A stretch of 16,066 bases of DNA from JBIOWF01 sp044868295 (GTDB taxonomy: Bacteria > Actinomycetota > Actinomycetes > Streptosporangiales > Streptosporangiaceae): contig JBIOWF010000002.1 of assembly GCA_044868295.1 (NCBI GenBank), positions 1 to 16,066 of the forward strand, given 5' to 3'. Every line of letters starts with the position of its first letter. The stretch's first letter is position 1. The position numbers and the translations under genes were made by a program. The notes beneath the pieces were generated by a model. It saw only the letters and a program-made list of their open reading frames with translations, was not told where the DNA came from and searched no databases. Of this stretch, positions 1-6,861 are shown piece after piece.

Positions 1-118
1 GGCGAGCCGACCCAATTTCCGTCCGTTCTTTGTATTCATGTGGGAAAGGGCCGCCTGGCGTGTGAGTCGGTAGGAAGGCCGCTGATGTGACGGGGTACGC
101 CTCGGTGATCGAAATCCT

Positions 119-135
119 CTGATCAACGGGATCAG
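119..135. repeat. inverted repeat CTGATC-N5-GATCAG
   Basis: A perfect 6-bp inverted repeat with a 5-nt spacer lies in the otherwise featureless left edge (1-175). The same CTGATC half-site builds the larger palindrome at 1864-1887. It could be a regulator site for a gene beyond the left edge; no function can be assigned. Confidence 0.4.
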
Positions 136-146
136 TACGCGCCTGT

Positions 147-168
147 GGTGAGTGACGGGCATCTCACC
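147..168 (-). terminator. weak hairpin after the MarR remnant
   Basis: A 6-bp inverted repeat (GGTGAG/CTCACC) with a 10-nt loop lies 7 bases past the stop codon of the minus-strand MarR remnant. There is no T-run, as is common in actinobacterial terminators. The stem is short, so this is only a candidate. Confidence 0.25.
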
Positions 169-175
169 TGCGGTC

Positions 176-496
176 TCAGAACTCGTGCGTTTCGAGTACG
201 CGGATCAGGCCGGTGAGGCCCTGATTCAGGCCCTCCCGTTCGGCCGCCGTCAGGCCCTCGAGCAGGAGGGTGTGGGTCTGCTGGAGGGAGCAGCCGACGT
301 CCCGGGCGAATTCGCGGCCCTCAGCGGTGAGATCGAGCCGGTAGAGGCGCCGGTTGGCGGGGTCGCGTTCGCGGGTGAGCCAGCCGTGACGTTCCAGGTT
401 GGCGGCCAGGCGGCTGACCGTGCTCTTCTCGAGGTCGAGCCGTTCGCCGAGCTCTTGCTGGGACAGGGTCCGCGAGGCGTCTGGCTTCAGTGGCGA
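176..496 (-). pseudogene. MarR-family transcriptional regulator, 5'-truncated remnant
   Basis: About 106 codons resemble the C-terminal two thirds of a MarR/winged-helix repressor. A helix-turn-helix (LSQQELGERLDLEKSTVSRL) is followed by the wing (WLTRERDPANRRLYRL, with the family's typical D-x-R-x2 pattern) and a C-terminal helix rich in Leu and Glu. No ATG or GTG start exists in this frame near the N-terminal edge. The N-terminal dimerisation helices are missing and the frame runs into the 3' end of the ATPase gene, whose stop codon lies inside it (487-489). The frame stays open to 952, but the part beyond about 496 is a shadow of the ATPase gene. The simplest reading is that the regulator lost its 5' end when the ATPase gene arrived. 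A short product from a rare CTG start would keep the DNA-binding helix but lack a dimer interface, so it is probably non-functional. Confidence 0.7.
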
Positions 497-1755
497 TGCC
501 GGGCATGGCCCCAGAGCGCGGACAGAGGGATGGAGAATATTCCGTCTCCGAGTGAGCCGCTGCGGGTGCCCAGGTGGAGCAGGAAGCCGGCGGCGAAGCG
601 GTCCCCGACCTTCTGTCGCAACCACCTCAGGTGCTGATCGGAACCTCTGGGGGGTGAGACGCTCGCCTTGATCTCCAGCGCCACGATCCGGCCGTTCGGG
701 CCTTCCAGGATGAAGTCGATCTCCCGCGAGTCGTTCTCGCGGTAGTGCAGGATGTCGAAGCGTACGTCGGAGGTGGCCCGGATCTTCATCAGTTCCGCCA
801 GGGCGAACGTCTCGACCAGCCCACCGAGTGCGCGGTGGCCGGGCACGCGCAGGCCGTTGGCGTCCACGTTGAGAAGATGCGCCGCCAGCCCCGAGTCGGT
901 GACGTACGCCTTGGGCGCCTTCGCGACCTTGGACGTGAGGTTGGTCGACCAAGCCGGCAAATAGGTCAGGAGGAAGACCATCTCCAGGTAGGCCAGGTAG
1001 TTGCGGATGGTCTCCCGATTAAGCTCCAGAGATCGAGCGAGATCGGCTTGTACGACAGAACCTCCCGAACGTGCCGCGATGAGTGCGAGGAGCCGTTTGA
1101 GCGCGGGAGCATGCTGCACCTCGGCGAACTGGCTGATGTCACGCTCGATCACCGTGGTGAGGTATCCGGTGAACCAGGTGTGGCGAGCGTTGCTCTCCGG
1201 AGGAAGTGGAAGTAGTTCCGGATATCCACCGGCCACCATCGCGTCGATGTAGTCGTCGCGGGTCCAGGGGGAGTCGCCCGCCGGCAACGCGGCCGGGTCG
1301 TTGAAGGCCGACTCGCCGAAGCCGGCCGATCCGCCGTGCAATTCGGCCATGCTGAGAGTCCACAGATCAAGAAAGCGGGCTCGACCTGCCAGGGACTCCG
1401 AGATCGTCGGCACCGTGAGGAACTTCGCCGAGCCGGACAGTATGAACTGGCCACGGTCGCGGCTCTCATCGACGGCGAGCTTGATCGCCCGCACCAGCGG
1501 GTCGCCGCCACGCTGGACCTCATCGATGATCAGCGGTCGTTCGCCGAAGCGGACGAAGGTGATCGGGTCCCTGTGCAGCTGCTCCAGGGCCTGGTCGTCG
1601 TCGAGCGATACGAACGTGCCGCCCCTGGCTCGCTGGAATTCCCGCAGCAGGGTCGTCTTCCCTGACTGCCGTGGCCCGTTCACGATCGCGATACGCAACC
1701 AGGAAGCGATGTCCGCGAGCCGAGGCCGCGCGAGCCTGTCGACCAATCCATCCAT
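487..1755 (-). CDS. AAA_14 / DUF4143 family ATPase
   Basis: A 422-residue cytoplasmic ATPase of the family that pairs an N-terminal AAA_14 domain with a C-terminal DUF4143 domain. Near its start it has Walker A (GPRQSGKTT), then Walker B (PLIIDEVQ) and the sensor-like segment FILSGSAKFL. Toward the C-terminus, REIDFI followed by ALEIKAS forms the D...E-x-K pattern of the PD-(D/E)XK nuclease fold. The true role of this family is poorly known; members are common in accessory DNA and have been linked to toxin-antitoxin-like or defence-like functions. The start is placed at the ATG of MDGLVDRLARP, where family proteins usually begin. An in-frame start at 1983 would add 76 unconserved residues and cover the 1864-1887 palindrome. 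GC looks lower than in neighbouring genes, and the last residues (GHARHRH) come from the junction with the MarR remnant, both consistent with horizontal acquisition. Confidence 0.85.
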   Translation of the reverse strand: MDGLVDRLARPRLADIASWLRIAIVNGPRQSGKTTLLREFQRARGGTFVSLDDDQALEQLHRDPITFVRFGERPLIIDEVQRGGDPLVRAIKLAVDESRDRGQFILSGSAKFLTVPTISESLAGRARFLDLWTLSMAELHGGSAGFGESAFNDPAALPAGDSPWTRDDYIDAMVAGGYPELLPLPPESNARHTWFTGYLTTVIERDISQFAEVQHAPALKRLLALIAARSGGSVVQADLARSLELNRETIRNYLAYLEMVFLLTYLPAWSTNLTSKVAKAPKAYVTDSGLAAHLLNVDANGLRVPGHRALGGLVETFALAELMKIRATSDVRFDILHYRENDSREIDFILEGPNGRIVALEIKASVSPPRGSDQHLRWLRQKVGDRFAAGFLLHLGTRSGSLGDGIFSIPLSALWGHARHRH

Positions 1756-1863
1756 GCCTGCCAGGCTACCGAAAATCTGCTGGTCCCGACCAGCATGGTT
1801 GCGATCGGTGGCATCAAATTTGACCGCGATCGCGCCGAGGTCGTGGGTGGCGCCTCGAGCCTC

Positions 1864-1887
1864 GCTGATCAAAGTTTCCTGATCAGC
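1864..1887. promoter_or_regulatory. perfect 8-bp inverted repeat between divergent genes
   Basis: GCTGATCA, an 8-nt spacer, then TGATCAGC form a perfect dyad in the 256-bp space between the ATPase gene (minus) and the PrsW gene (plus). The size and position suit an operator for a dimeric regulator; it could also fold as a hairpin. The related dyad at 119-135 uses the same half-site. The binding protein is unknown; the adjacent MarR remnant or its intact relatives are candidates by position only. Confidence 0.45.
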
Positions 1888-2011
1888 GGGATCCTCGTGT
1901 TCATGTGAAAACGATCGCGTCACAGGCGAGCCGGGCGAGAGAGCTCGCGGTTCGGGCGGCGCGTAGGGGGGTGGAGCGGACACGAGATCCTCAGTCGGTT
2001 AAAGTCGCGGG

Positions 2012-3316
2012 ATGGCGAGCGTGGATCCTCGTGCCGTGCTGAGGGAGCGACCGTCGGTCGGCTTGATCATCGGCCTCGTCGTGGCCGGGATCTGCGCCCT
2101 GGTGTCGTTCTCCTTCGACATACTCAACGGCGGCACCGTCGAGTTCTTCATCGCGTTGGGGCTGGCGGTGGCGCCGGTCCCGCTGCTGCTCGCCGGCGTG
2201 CTGGCGCTCGACCGCATGGAGCCGGAGCCGCGCACCAACCTGATCTTCGCCTTCGCCTGGGGAGCCGGGATCGCCGTCCTGGTCGCGGGCATCCTCAACT
2301 CGCTCAACCTGATCTACGTCGAGCGCAGGCTCGGCGACGTCACCGGCGCCCGCAATCTCGTGGCCACGTTCGGGGCGCCGCTGGTCGAGGAGACGATGAA
2401 GGGCCTGGTGCTCATCGGGCTTCTGCGCTTCCGCCGCTGGGAACTGGACGGGCCGACCGACGGCATCATCTACGCGAGCATGGTGGGCCTCGGCTTCGCG
2501 ATGTCGGAGAACGTCAGCTACTACCTCGCCGCGCTGTCCGAGCACGGTCCCGACGGCCTGGCCGCGACGGTCGTGCTGCGCGGAGTGCTGTCGCCGTTCG
2601 CGCATCCGCTGTTCACCTCGCTGATCGGCATCTCGGTGGCCTACGCGGCCCAGCGGCGCGGAGCCGGTGGCGTCGGGATGATCGTCGCGGGCTGGATCGG
2701 CGCGATGACCCTGCACGGCATCTGGAACGGCTTCGCCTCGTTCGGCGGCTTTACCGGACTCGCCATCGCCTATCTGATCCTGATGATCCTGCTGTTCGTG
2801 GAACTCGGCGTGATCTTCCAGGATCGCAAGCGCATCGTCGGGCTCATCCAGCGCTACCTGCCGCCGTACGAGCGCAACGGCCTGATCAATCCGGCGGACA
2901 TCTACATGTTGTCGTCGTTGCGGCGGCGCGGACAGGCCCGCCAGTGGGCGAAGACGCACGGCGGCAAGGCGGGCGCCCGGGCGATGACCGACTACCAGCT
3001 CGCCGCGACCGAGCTGGGCCTGCTGCACGAGCGGGCGGTCCGGGGCGGGGTGGACGAGCACTTCTTCAGGACCAGGCAGCGGTCTCTCGCCGACCTGATG
3101 GGGCATGCCCGCATGTCCCTGCCGCCGCCGGAGCGGCCCCGGGCCGGGGCGGGCTGGGGTGTGCCCCCGCCACGGTACGGCCCCGGAGCCCCGCCGTTCC
3201 ACGGGCAGGGCGCCCCGCCGCCGGGTCCACCGCAGGGGCCACCGTCGCGGGACTACCCACCGCCACCGCCACCGCGCCCGGGCCAGCGTCTCTGGGGTCC
3301 TCCGCCCGGCTCCTAG
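2012..3316 (+). CDS. PrsW-family intramembrane metalloprotease/CAAX-like membrane protein
   Basis: A 434-residue polytopic membrane protein of the PrsW (glutamic intramembrane protease) family. Hydrophobic segments span about 17-100 and 150-270. The hallmark motifs are in order: EETMK (126-130, the E-E-x2-K catalytic type motif), GFAMSEN (161-167), AHPLFTSLIG (197-206) and LHGIWNGF (234-241). In Bacillus, PrsW cleaves the anti-sigma factor RsiW; the actinobacterial substrate is unknown. The cytosol-side tail (about 270-434) is soluble and ends in about 65 residues rich in Pro, Gly and Arg (PPP, PPPRYGPG, YPPPPPPRP). Bacillus PrsW is only about 220 residues long, so the tail roughly doubles it; such tails are seen in actinobacterial homologues and may bind partners. 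It is divergent from the ATPase gene and convergent with the SanA-like gene. Confidence 0.9.
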   Translation: MASVDPRAVLRERPSVGLIIGLVVAGICALVSFSFDILNGGTVEFFIALGLAVAPVPLLLAGVLALDRMEPEPRTNLIFAFAWGAGIAVLVAGILNSLNLIYVERRLGDVTGARNLVATFGAPLVEETMKGLVLIGLLRFRRWELDGPTDGIIYASMVGLGFAMSENVSYYLAALSEHGPDGLAATVVLRGVLSPFAHPLFTSLIGISVAYAAQRRGAGGVGMIVAGWIGAMTLHGIWNGFASFGGFTGLAIAYLILMILLFVELGVIFQDRKRIVGLIQRYLPPYERNGLINPADIYMLSSLRRRGQARQWAKTHGGKAGARAMTDYQLAATELGLLHERAVRGGVDEHFFRTRQRSLADLMGHARMSLPPPERPRAGAGWGVPPPRYGPGAPPFHGQGAPPPGPPQGPPSRDYPPPPPPRPGQRLWGPPPGS

Positions 3317-3336
3317 CCGCTGCCGTCAGCCGGTCC

Positions 3337-4149
3337 TCAGGAGGCCAGCGCCTGATCGAGGGCGGTCTCCCGGCGACCGAGGAACTGCGGGTCGGACCGG
3401 AGGATCATCGCGTCGAGAAATCCCTTGGCGCAGGCGAACAGCTCCCTCGCCGCGTAGACGTAGGTCTGCGCCGGCCAGTCCCGGCTGGAGTCGTCACCCA
3501 CACCGAACGCGTCCAGCCCGGCCGTACGGCACAGCGCGACGGCACGAGGGAGGTGGAAGGCCTGCGTCACCACGGTGAGCCGGGTCGCCCCGAAGATCTT
3601 CCGCGCTCGGACGCACGAGTCCCACGTGTCGAAGCCCGCGTAATCCAGCACGATCCTGCCGGCCGGCACCCCGTGCGCGGTCAGGTAGTCCCGCATCGCC
3701 GTGGGCTCGTCGTACCCGACCCTGCTGTTGTCGCCGGACACCAGCAGCGCCCGGACCTTGCCTGTCCGGTAGAGCCGTACGCCCAGATCTAGCCGGGTCC
3801 GCAGCATCGGCGTGGGCTGGTGTCCCCGGATTCCCGCGCCGAGCACGAGGGCCACCGGCATGGCGGGCACCGTCATGATCCATTCAGTCGTGGGGTCCGC
3901 GGTCACGCGATGCGCTGAGCTGGTGAGCCACGCCCACGTCATCGGGGCCAGCGCCAGCACGCTCACCGCCACCAGGGCTTGAAAGCCGCGGCGGCGGACG
4001 GCACGAGAGGCCAAGGCGGTGCGAGAGGCGGCGATGCCGCGGCGGAGAGCGGCGAGAACGCCATGGGCCAAGGGGTGGCGGAGAGCGGCGAGAACGCCAT
4101 GGGCCAAGGGGCGGCGGAGAGCGGTGAGAAGGGCGGAAGGGCGGCGCAT
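3337..4149 (-). CDS. SanA/YdcF-like DUF218 membrane-anchored protein
   Basis: 270 residues. After a basic, repeat-bearing N-terminus there is one transmembrane segment (about 56-75). A DUF218 domain (about 98-235) follows with the family's signatures: LVLGAG (102-107), SGDNS (138-142), EPTAMRDYL (148-156), DTWDSC (174-179) and TQAFHLPRA (195-203). SanA (vancomycin high-temperature exclusion protein) and YdcF/ElyC relatives act in envelope integrity and polysaccharide metabolism; the exact reaction is unsettled. The start lies 6 bases past the ctaA stop on the same strand, so the two are probably co-transcribed and possibly translationally coupled. The N-terminal extension relative to ordinary SanA proteins is made of 12-residue repeats (13-36), so a downstream start is possible but none with a better ribosome binding site stands out. 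Confidence 0.82.
   Translation of the reverse strand: MRRPSALLTALRRPLAHGVLAALRHPLAHGVLAALRRGIAASRTALASRAVRRRGFQALVAVSVLALAPMTWAWLTSSAHRVTADPTTEWIMTVPAMPVALVLGAGIRGHQPTPMLRTRLDLGVRLYRTGKVRALLVSGDNSRVGYDEPTAMRDYLTAHGVPAGRIVLDYAGFDTWDSCVRARKIFGATRLTVVTQAFHLPRAVALCRTAGLDAFGVGDDSSRDWPAQTYVYAARELFACAKGFLDAMILRSDPQFLGRRETALDQALAS
4041..4136. repeat. 36-bp tandem repeat, 2.7 copies, in the SanA-like gene
   Basis: Copies at 4041-4076 and 4077-4112 match at 35 of 36 bases, with a partial, diverged third copy from 4113. The unit length is a multiple of three and reads as the 12-residue repeat PLAHGVLAALR plus R/H in the minus-strand protein. This is minisatellite-like and likely to vary in copy number between strains through replication slippage. 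Confidence 0.9.
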
Positions 4150-4155
4150 GCCGGG

Positions 4156-5175
4156 TCAGACGCCGACTTCGCTCAGTTGGCCGGGCGCGGGCGCCGGGGT
4201 GTCGAGCCGGCCTCGCGAGCGCATCAGGAAAACGACTCGGAGTGTCGCCGTCCACACGAGTGTCGAGCCGAGCACGTGCATGCCGACGAGGACGGCGGGG
4301 ACCGCCATGAAGTACTGCACGTAGCCGATCACGCCCTGACCGAGCTCGACCGCGAACAGGAGGAGCGCTCCTCGGCGTGCCCGGCCGGGGGAGTCGGTCA
4401 CGTGCAGAGCGAACAGCAGCGCGAAGGTGATCCCGACCGCGACCCAGACGATGTCCGCGTGCAGCCGGGCGACCGTCTCGATGTCGAACGAGAACCGGGA
4501 GGCCATGACGTCGCCGGAGTGCGGTCCGGTGCCCGTGACCACGACGCCCGCGACCAGCAGCAGGAACACGGCCGCGACCAGGACGAAGCCGAGGGTACGG
4601 ACGTCCCGGTGGACCAGCCGCTGCGGTGCGGCGTCCCCCTCGCCGGAACGCGCGTACAGGGCGAACGCGGCGGCGATCATGCCGATCGACACCAGGAAGT
4701 GCACGCTGACCGTGACCGGGTTGAGCATCGAACGCACGACCAGGCCGCCCCACAGTGCCTGCGTCAGCACGCCGACCGGCTGCAGCCAGGCCAGCCGGAC
4801 GAGGCTCCGGCGGCGAGGCGCGAGCCGCGCCGCGGCGAGGACGCACGCGACCCCGACGGCGAGCACGAGGAACGTCAGCATCCGGTTGCCGAACTCGATC
4901 GCCATGTTGATCGCGGAGTGCGCGTCGTGCCGCACGGGAACGAAGCTGTCGGGCGTGCACCTCGGCCAGGTGGGGCAGCCGAGCCCCGAGCCGGTGACCC
5001 GGACGGCGGCGCCGGTGACGGTGATGCCCGCGTTGACCACCACGGCGGCCAGCGCCCAGCGGCGCATGGTCAGCGAGGTCGGCGACCAGAAGGACTTCCA
5101 GAAGGACTGGAGGAAGACGTTCGCGAGAGCGCGGCCGCGGTCGAGAGGGTTACCAGGTCGGTCAACGACTGTCAC
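4156..5175 (-). CDS. ctaA: heme A synthase (COX15/CtaA family)
   Basis: A 339-residue polytopic membrane enzyme that oxidises the C8 methyl of heme O to give heme A for the aa3 cytochrome oxidase. Seen here: the first helix then GSGLGCPTWPRC with the extracellular cysteine pair (C67, C73), IEFGNR (93-98) with the conserved Glu94, QALWGGLVV (139-147), VHFL with His159, RLHADIVW with His239, VELGQGVIGYVQY (276-288) and VGMHVLGS with His300. The start is a GTG without an obvious ribosome binding site. The internal ATG at residue 37 would remove a non-membrane leader that actinobacterial homologues normally have, so the longer form is preferred. ctaA is normally a neighbour of an ABC exporter pair and suf genes in actinomycetes; here about 7 kb separates them. 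It probably forms an operon with the SanA-like gene downstream. Confidence 0.95.
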   Translation of the reverse strand: MTVVDRPGNPLDRGRALANVFLQSFWKSFWSPTSLTMRRWALAAVVVNAGITVTGAAVRVTGSGLGCPTWPRCTPDSFVPVRHDAHSAINMAIEFGNRMLTFLVLAVGVACVLAAARLAPRRRSLVRLAWLQPVGVLTQALWGGLVVRSMLNPVTVSVHFLVSIGMIAAAFALYARSGEGDAAPQRLVHRDVRTLGFVLVAAVFLLLVAGVVVTGTGPHSGDVMASRFSFDIETVARLHADIVWVAVGITFALLFALHVTDSPGRARRGALLLFAVELGQGVIGYVQYFMAVPAVLVGMHVLGSTLVWTATLRVVFLMRSRGRLDTPAPAPGQLSEVGV

Positions 5176-5225
5176 GGCTTACATCGTAGGCGGCGAGTCA
5201 GGTGCTTCCGTTTTCGCCCCGCTCA

Positions 5226-5239
5226 GCCGGTATACCGGC
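5226..5239. promoter_or_regulatory. palindromic operator candidate GCCGGTATACCGGC
   Basis: A perfect 14-bp palindrome lies in the 178-bp gap between ctaA (minus) and the hydroxyproline operon (plus). The GGTATACC core resembles operators of FCD-type GntR regulators, which often contain GT-N(2-3)-AC. It lies 115 bp before the operon's first codon and 51 bp before the ctaA start, so either could be its target. The GntR/FCD gene at the other end of the operon is the most likely binder (inference). Confidence 0.5.
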
Positions 5240-5341
5240 GGAGTGATTGATATGAGTGGATGACGGACCTGTCCGGCCTGTAGGGCTGCGCGTTCCTCAC
5301 CCGGCCTTGCGGCGTCTAGTGGTATGTGACATTTTATTGAC

Positions 5342-5347
5342 GGGAGG
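5342..5347 (+). promoter_or_regulatory. ribosome binding site of the first operon gene
   Basis: GGGAGG is 6 bases upstream of the GTG at 5354 and supports that start, which puts the dinucleotide-binding motif at the very N-terminus of the protein. Confidence 0.7.
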
Positions 5348-5353
5348 TGTGAA

Positions 5354-6535
5354 GTGCCTGACGTCGTCGTCATCGGTGCCGGAGTCGTCGGCGCGGCGTG
5401 TGCCTTCTACGCGGCTCGGGCCGGGCTCACCGTCACCGCGGTCGATCGGGGGCCGATCGCGGGCGGGACCACCGGGGCCGGGGAGGGCAACGTCCTCGTC
5501 TCCGACAAGGAGCCCGGCCCCGAGCTCGACCTGGCACTGCTGTCCAGCCGCCTCTGGGCCGAGCTGTCCCGGGAACTCGGCGGGTTCGAATACGAGCCGA
5601 AGGGCGGCCTCGTCGTCGCCGAGACCGACGCCGTCATGGCCGCCCTCACCGCGCTGGCCGCCGGACAGGCGGGCGTCCAGACCGCCGCCGTCGGGCCGGA
5701 CCGGCTGCCGGACTACGAGCCGCACCTCGCGCCCGGGCTGTCCGGCGGGGTGTTCTACCCGCAGGACGCCCAGGTCCAGCCCATGCTCGCGGCCGCCCGG
5801 CTGCTTCGCGGCACCCCTGACAGACGCGGCACCCTCGACAGACGCGGTGCCGACGGCGGGAAGAACGTCGTCTCGGTGCGGACGGGCGAGACCGTGGTCG
5901 GGTTCCTGCGGTCCGGTGATCGAGTGACCGGGGTGCGGACGGACCGGGGGGACATCCCCGCCGACGCGGTGATCAACGCGGCCGGGACGTGGGCGGGTGA
6001 GGTGGCCGCCCTCGCCGGCCTCCGGTTGCCGGTCCTGCCTCGCCGCGGCTTCGTCCTCGTCACCGAGCCGCTGGCCGGGTCACTGTCCGGGCCCCTGATC
6101 AGGCACAAGGTTTACACCGCCGCCTACGTCACCAACGTGGCGAGCGACTCGGAGGGCCTGGAGGCCTCGGCGGTCATCGAAGGCACCCCGTCGGGTCCGG
6201 TTCTCATCGGCGCCAGCAGGGAACGGGTCGGCTTCGAGCGCACCGTGTCATATCCGGTGCTCGAACGGCTGGCCCGGCAGGCGATCGCGCTGTTCCCAGC
6301 GCTGGCCGGGAAGCGGGCGATCCGCGCCTACTGCGGTTTCCGGCCCTACTGTCCCGACCATCTGCCGGTCATCGGGCCGGATCCGCGGGCGCCGGGGCTC
6401 TACCACGCCTGCGGTCACGAGGGCGCGGGCGTCGGCCTGGCCCCCGCCACCGGCCGGTTGATCGCCCGGCTCCTGACGCGGCACGCGCCCGACCTGGATA
6501 TCACCCCGTTCCGGCCGGAGAGGTTCGCCGAGTGA
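5354..6535 (+). CDS. FAD-dependent D-hydroxyproline dehydrogenase, beta (catalytic) subunit, HcnC/DAO type
   Basis: A 393-residue protein of the D-amino-acid oxidase/HcnC family. An FAD-binding VVVIGAGVVG is at 4-13 and the typical acidic residue (D31) ends the second strand. A second FAD-contact region is INAAGTWAG, and the C-terminal FAD segment contains RPYCPDHLPVIGP and GHEGAGVGLAPATG. In hydroxyproline gene clusters of Pseudomonas (lhp) such a protein is the catalytic subunit that oxidises cis-4-hydroxy-D-proline to pyrroline-4-hydroxy-2-carboxylate, with electrons passed to the [2Fe-2S] and second flavin subunits; here this is inferred from context. The stop overlaps the GTG start of the ferredoxin-like subunit. 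An 18-bp tandem duplication adds six residues between the two FAD regions. HcnC, octopine/nopaline oxidase or proline dehydrogenase subunits are alternatives on sequence alone. Confidence 0.85.
   Translation: MPDVVVIGAGVVGAACAFYAARAGLTVTAVDRGPIAGGTTGAGEGNVLVSDKEPGPELDLALLSSRLWAELSRELGGFEYEPKGGLVVAETDAVMAALTALAAGQAGVQTAAVGPDRLPDYEPHLAPGLSGGVFYPQDAQVQPMLAAARLLRGTPDRRGTLDRRGADGGKNVVSVRTGETVVGFLRSGDRVTGVRTDRGDIPADAVINAAGTWAGEVAALAGLRLPVLPRRGFVLVTEPLAGSLSGPLIRHKVYTAAYVTNVASDSEGLEASAVIEGTPSGPVLIGASRERVGFERTVSYPVLERLARQAIALFPALAGKRAIRAYCGFRPYCPDHLPVIGPDPRAPGLYHACGHEGAGVGLAPATGRLIARLLTRHAPDLDITPFRPERFAE
5810..5845. repeat. 18-bp tandem duplication inside the beta-subunit gene
   Basis: Two adjacent 18-bp units (5810-5827 and 5828-5845) differ at two adjacent bases and encode GTPDRR-GTLDRR in frame, followed by a decayed third start (GADGG). 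It lies in a loop between the capping-domain and FAD segments, so it is probably tolerated by the fold. Confidence 0.8.
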
Positions 6536-6861
6536 GCGCTGTCTCCGGGCCTGGGAGCCCGCCCGCCGACCCGTCCGTCGCCGTGCCGTACGAACTCGTG
6601 GGAGCCGACCCGCTCGGCGGCTTCGACATCGTCGTGGACGGCCGGACGCTGGCGGCGGTGCCGGGACAGACGATCGGCGCAGTCCTGCACGCGGGCGGCG
6701 TCCGGTCCTGGCGGTCCACACGGTTCGGCGGCAGGCCGAGAGGCCTGTTCTGCGGCATCGGCGTCTGCTTCGACTGCCTGATCACGGTCAACGGCGCGGA
6801 GAACCTGCGCGCCTGCCTCACCGAGGCCCGCCCCGGAGACGAGGTGTCGACGGCGCGATGA
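6532..6861 (+). CDS. [2Fe-2S]-binding subunit (HcnA-like, gamma) of the hydroxyproline dehydrogenase
   Basis: A 109-residue ferredoxin-like protein. The cluster ligands are C74, C79, C82 and C95 (C-x4-C-x2-C-x12-C, in FCGIGVCFDC and RAC), the pattern of the Fer2_4 domain found in HcnA and in sarcosine oxidase alpha N-termini. It carries electrons between the flavins of the beta and alpha subunits. The first 25 residues are poorly conserved. GTG start and TGA stop overlap the neighbours by 4 bases each, so the three subunits are translated together, as expected for a stoichiometric complex. Confidence 0.9.
   Translation: MSAVSGPGSPPADPSVAVPYELVGADPLGGFDIVVDGRTLAAVPGQTIGAVLHAGGVRSWRSTRFGGRPRGLFCGIGVCFDCLITVNGAENLRACLTEARPGDEVSTAR

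Noticed and set aside
1756..1983. 76-residue N-terminal extension of the ATPase from the start at 1983
   Set aside because: Unconserved low-complexity residues, covers the 1864-1887 dyad, and the family normally begins at the internal methionine; left as an alternative only.
1991..3202. 403-codon minus-strand frame opposite the PrsW gene
   Set aside because: Composition is that of antisense high-GC DNA; PrsW on the other strand has all catalytic motifs and membrane helices.
3317..3336. Terminator between the convergent PrsW and SanA-like genes
   Set aside because: The 20-bp gap contains no clear hairpin.
3979..5250. 423-codon plus-strand frame opposite ctaA and the SanA-like gene
   Set aside because: Low-complexity His/Arg/Asp/Glu-rich translation without homology, antisense to well-supported genes.
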